Below are positions 61,517-64,000 of a DNA stretch of 64,000 nucleotides, one piece after another. How positions within the stretch are numbered: the first letter of the stretch is position 1; every line of letters starts with the position of its first letter. Both the position numbers and the translations under genes were made by a program. This DNA comes from Polyangiaceae bacterium. GTDB lineage: Bacteria; Myxococcota_A; Polyangia; Polyangiales; Polyangiaceae. The DNA is taken from the NCBI GenBank assembly GCA_009780955.1, contig WQZB01000005.1, positions 1 through 64,000 on the forward strand. The letters run 5' to 3'. The notes under the pieces are model-generated. The model did no database searches. It saw nothing but the letters and a program-made list of their open reading frames with translations, and was not told where the DNA came from.

Positions 61517-62587
61517 TTATCGTCGAAACACGTCGTCGATGCGCTCGGCGACAAGGGTCCGCTCCGTCCATCGACGGAGCTCGTCAACCGTTGCCTTGGC
61601 GATGCGACTCTCAGCGGCGACATCGAGGGCACCGAAGCGCAGGCGAAGAAGGCTCGTGAGCGTGTCGCTAATGCCTTCGCGGAGCCCTTGCTGGACACCT
61701 TCGCGGAGCCCTTGCTGGACGCCTTCGCGCAGCCCTTGCTGGACGCCTTGCTGGACGCCTTCGCGCAGCCCTTGCTGGAGCCCTGCTTTGCGGCCTTCTT
61801 CGATGAGTCGCTCGGCAAGTGTCACGTAGGCCTCCTGAACGTTTTCGCCAACGTCCTCGGCGAGAATGGCGTCGATGATGTTGGCATGTTCATCGTTGCG
61901 AACATACGCAATATAGCGCAAAATTGCTTCTAGCCCTTCTCGTCCATTCTCCGCCTCGCCGAGCTCGCGAAACGCCTGAGCCCACAGGGTCAGGGCGTCG
62001 GCGGAAAACCGCCCGCCTCGAGCCGTCCGCAGCGCCCACAAGACCAACCGCGACACCGCCGTCATCGCGCGGCCGTAGAGCTCCTCGTCGCTCGCGTGGC
62101 TCAGATCGTCCACACAAAATTGGAAGTCAGGCACGTACGCTCGCGCCGCTTGGAGTGACTCGCCATCCAAGTCGATGAGGTCCAGCAGGCGCGTCGCCGC
62201 CGTCCAGCCGGTCTCACTATGGTGAAGAACCACGGGGATGACGGCCGGCAGCCGCCGCGCGTCGGGGTGATCGCGCAACCAGTTTTCCCACACCCGGCAA
62301 ATGTAGCCGAGAAGCCGATACGGCATCAGCCCATCGACCGTGCTTTGGTGCTCGAACAGAAGATAGAGAAACGCTTCGCGCTCGCGGAGTTGAACCGAAT
62401 AAAGAAGGTCGGTGTGTCGTTCGCGGAGCGTCTCGTCCACGAAGCTTCCGGGGCGGAGCTCCAGGCTCTTGAAGTCCATCGCCTTGACGAGCGCCGAAGG
62501 AAGCACCGAGCAAAACTCTCCCGCTGCGTTCGTGACGTCGGAGAAGACACGCTTGAAGAGCGCATCGTGCGGGTTATTGCTCGCCAT
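61517..62587 (-). CDS. Rpn family PD-(D/E)XK nuclease/recombination-promoting protein
   Basis: A 356-residue protein. NPHDALFKRVFSD opens the domain; ERHTDLLYSVQLREREAFLY and LFEHQSTVDGLMPYRLLGYI contain the nuclease acidic residues, and IPVVLHHSETGW follows. The Rpn/YhgA family was linked to RecA-independent horizontal gene transfer. The C-terminal part has near-exact 8-residue repeats (QQGLREGV) encoded by a 24-bp tandem repeat. The ATG at 62587 begins the conserved domain. Class-1 fragments lie on both sides, and a truncated TetR gene adjoins it. Confidence 0.85.
   Translation of the reverse strand: MASNNPHDALFKRVFSDVTNAAGEFCSVLPSALVKAMDFKSLELRPGSFVDETLRERHTDLLYSVQLREREAFLYLLFEHQSTVDGLMPYRLLGYICRVWENWLRDHPDARRLPAVIPVVLHHSETGWTAATRLLDLIDLDGESLQAARAYVPDFQFCVDDLSHASDEELYGRAMTAVSRLVLWALRTARGGRFSADALTLWAQAFRELGEAENGREGLEAILRYIAYVRNDEHANIIDAILAEDVGENVQEAYVTLAERLIEEGRKAGLQQGLREGVQQGVQQGLREGVQQGLREGVQQGLREGISDTLTSLLRLRFGALDVAAESRIAKATVDELRRWTERTLVAERIDDVFRR
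61673..61780 (-). repeat. 24-bp tandem repeat in the rpn gene
   Basis: About four copies of a 24-bp unit, close to TTCGCGGAGCCCTTGCTGGA plus four bases, with one 12-bp partial copy, encode QQGLREGV-type octapeptides. Copies differ by one or two bases. Confidence 0.85.
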
Positions 62588-62660
62588 GGCAATCGCAGGC
62601 TGCACGCGCGAGCTTCGGATGTCTATGCCCACGGCCCGATGCGGTTCTCAAACTGGACGC

Positions 62661-62936
62661 GGCTTATTAGAGCGAGCCGTGCGTCATTGGGCGGCCTTCG
62701 ATCCAGCGGTGCAAGCTGCGGTTCGCGCCATCGATCGTCGCAGGCTCGACTATCTCGAGGAACTGCTCGTCAAGCGGGGGCTCACGGTGACGCTTTCACA
62801 AATGCGCGCACAAATTCTTTATTGGGCTTTTCTGGGTTTTGCGCTGTCGAGCACGCAGCTGCCAGGAGCGCGAATGCAGTCCTTGCTCGATGAGCTCCTG
62901 CAGATGGTCTCATCGGCACGCTTTCAGGTTGATTGA
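62661..62936 (+). pseudogene. C-terminal remnant of a TetR-family regulator
   Basis: The 91 readable residues resemble the ligand-binding C-terminal part of TetR regulators (AVRHWAAFDPAVQAAVRAI, RRRLDYLEELLVKRGLTV, QILYWAFLGFALSSTQLPG). No start codon or helix-turn-helix precedes it; the upstream part is occupied by the rpn gene on the other strand. The final residues (RFQVD) and TGA come from a decayed class-1 left end. Confidence 0.7.
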
Positions 62937-62961
62937 CCAGGTTGACCAAGTTGACGCAATC
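62918..62961 (+). repeat. Decayed class-1 left ends
   Basis: Two degenerate matches to the class-1 left tip lie close together: ACGCTTTCAGGTTGAT and GACCAAGTTGACGCAATC. They flank the end of the TetR remnant. Confidence 0.6.
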
Positions 62962-63230
62962 TAAGGCCCCGCGTCGAGCCCCCCCTCGAGAATGGGCGGA
63001 GGCGCCGGTGGTGCGGGCGGCGTTGGGCTCGGCGTTGGTCTAGGTAGAGGTGCGGGCGGCGGCCCAGGCGGAACCGGGCTCGGCGGCGTTGGAGTCGGCG
63101 CGGGCGCTTGCGCATGTGCACGCGTGCGGCCAATCGCAGCATCGGCAACCATGCCGAACGCGAACATGCTGACAACGGCGACCGCAGCGAATCTGTCGCC
63201 CGGGCCGCGCTTTGGAGCTCGCAGACTCAT
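62961..63230 (-). CDS. Small exported Pro-rich protein
   Basis: An 89-residue product with a hydrophobic N-terminal segment (AAVAVVSMFAFGMVADAAIG) and a tail made almost entirely of Pro/Ala/Thr (APAPTPTPPSPVPPGPPPAP). No family is recognised. It may be a wall-spanning or linker-like peptide, or a decayed gene. Its stop codon lies at the decayed class-1 end. It is the last of three minus-strand genes at the window edge. Confidence 0.5.
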   Translation of the reverse strand: MSLRAPKRGPGDRFAAVAVVSMFAFGMVADAAIGRTRAHAQAPAPTPTPPSPVPPGPPPAPLPRPTPSPTPPAPPAPPPILEGGLDAGP

Positions 63231-63284
63231 GAGTCACGGTAGTGCATCTGGCAGGCCACCTCACCGCGTTGCTGTCGCGTTGCC

Positions 63285-63533
63285 CTATTGCGCGTTCAGC
63301 CGAGCCAGCACATACACCACGAGCGCACCGACCCACAAACTTGCGCGCACGCGCATGCATTCGCGCCACGCCCAATACGGCGCGAACGGCAGAAGGGCGA
63401 GCGACACGGGCCCACGCCACCACGGACGCCTGCGCACGAGACCGAAGACAATTACCACGTGCACGGTGACCAAGAGCGCAAAGGCAAGGTTCAGGGCCGT
63501 GACAACGACGAGGTTCTTGAAGTGGGGGCTCAT
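63285..63533 (-). CDS. Small membrane protein
   Basis: An 82-residue protein with two or three hydrophobic segments (LVVVTALNLAFALLVTVHVV, GPVSLALLPFAPYWAW and SLWVGALVVYVLARL). No family is recognised. The ATG at 63533 overlaps the TGA of the upstream lipoprotein gene by 4 bp (ATGA), supporting co-translation. Confidence 0.65.
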   Translation of the reverse strand: MSPHFKNLVVVTALNLAFALLVTVHVVIVFGLVRRRPWWRGPVSLALLPFAPYWAWRECMRVRASLWVGALVVYVLARLNAQ

Positions 63534-63997
63534 TTGGTTGGGATCGACGATGTCTGCACGTGCGCGCCGCTCGGATCCACGATGGCGCCGGGAAGTGTCT
63601 TGGCAACGGCGAGCGGCGCGGGCTCGCTCACCTCGTTCCCAACGCGATCGCGCCACGCACCTGGCGCCATCAATAGCATTCCAGATGCGTCGCGCACCGT
63701 GGTCCACGGAGCGAACTTCGCATTCGCTGGAGGCATAACCCATCGCCCGCGCTTCCATGCCCACCGCCGGCCTTGCCACGACCACTCGCCGTCAATCCAC
63801 ACGGCGCCTGAATGACTCGGCTGCGCGGGGATGATCTCCACACGCGCGGGCGGCGGATTGTACGGAACCCGAGCGAGCGCCTGCGTCGTCTGCGCCGCGA
63901 ATTCCGGTTGCGGCAGGCGTTTGGGGTCGCACGCGGCCGTCGCAATCGCGGCAATCGCGATGCACACCTCGGCAGCGTGCTTGCACCTCACTTGCAT
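63530..63997 (-). CDS. YXWXGXW-like repeat lipoprotein
   Basis: A 155-residue protein with a signal peptide ending in ATAAC (Cys 23). The mature part contains GEWSWQGRRWAWKRGRWV, a Trp/Gly repeat like the YXWXGXW motif of some envelope proteins, then APWTTVRDASGM. The function is unknown. Its ATG is at the window edge, and the signal peptide starting there supports it as the true start. Confidence 0.6.
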   Translation of the reverse strand: MQVRCKHAAEVCIAIAAIATAACDPKRLPQPEFAAQTTQALARVPYNPPPARVEIIPAQPSHSGAVWIDGEWSWQGRRWAWKRGRWVMPPANAKFAPWTTVRDASGMLLMAPGAWRDRVGNEVSEPAPLAVAKTLPGAIVDPSGAHVQTSSIPTK

Positions 63998-64000
63998 GCG

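Noticed and set aside
61459-61818. Ser/Lys/Ala-repeat frame within the rpn gene
   Set aside because: It is an alternative reading of the 24-bp tandem repeat and lacks independent coding support.

Overview
This window looks like chromosomal DNA of a member of the Myxococcota, probably a Polyangia-type lineage. That is an inference. It rests on a GC-rich composition, a trypsin-like protease with a MYXO-CTERM-like tail, a lipoprotein with the CN.VDDNCNG.IDEGC metal-binding motif common in that phylum, a cytoplasmic Ser/Thr kinase, an NtrC-type two-component pair, large lipoproteins, and the menaquinone gene mqnD.

Layout. 1-15.6 kb: an HdeD-like membrane protein, a PilZ-AMIN protein, an acyl-CoA carboxylase subunit, a KamA-like radical SAM enzyme, a parvulin-like lipoprotein, pyrH, a HEAT-repeat lipoprotein, a large Fe-S membrane oxidoreductase and yacG. 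15.6-24.9 kb: a citrate-lyase-like aldolase, an orphan DNA methyltransferase, a Ser/Thr kinase, a VanW protein, a lytic transglycosylase and a FadL-type porin. 25-36.4 kb: a giant lipoprotein, glmU-murA-hisG, a ComEA-like protein, a Tat-exported DUF362 protein and thrS. 36.4-41.2 kb: secreted Cys-rich, EEP, TonB-like and membrane proteins. 41.2-44.5 kb: tRNA-Val(GAC) followed directly by a 5'-truncated adenine methylase and a second methylase. 44.7-53.8 kb: a giant GH13 protein, a small lipoprotein, a HAD phosphatase, a BtuF-like protein and an NtrC/HK pair. 53.9-64 kb: the protease, an outer-membrane protein, mqnD, a diiron protein, an S1-domain protein, a phosphoesterase, an Rpn-family nuclease beside a TetR remnant, and three small envelope genes.

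The most unusual content is two families of palindromic repeats. Class 1 is a 123-bp element with terminal inverted repeats (GACCGCTTTC...GAAAGCGGTC). It has five near-identical copies plus several fragments. One copy lies inside the methylase gene and stays translatable only because of a single extra C. Class 2 is a set of hairpins with constant arms (GTAGGGGC...GCCCCTAC) and interchangeable palindromic cores, arranged as singles, pairs and triplets. Both families sit at gene 3' ends and repeatedly supply stop codons or C-terminal residues.

Functional links. The Fe-S oxidoreductase and MqnD both point to a menaquinone-based respiratory chain. pyrH, glmU, murA, VanW, MltD, thrS and S1 are housekeeping or envelope genes. 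The methylases, the repeats and the Rpn protein are the accessory fraction. No CRISPR array, prophage or complete insertion sequence was seen.
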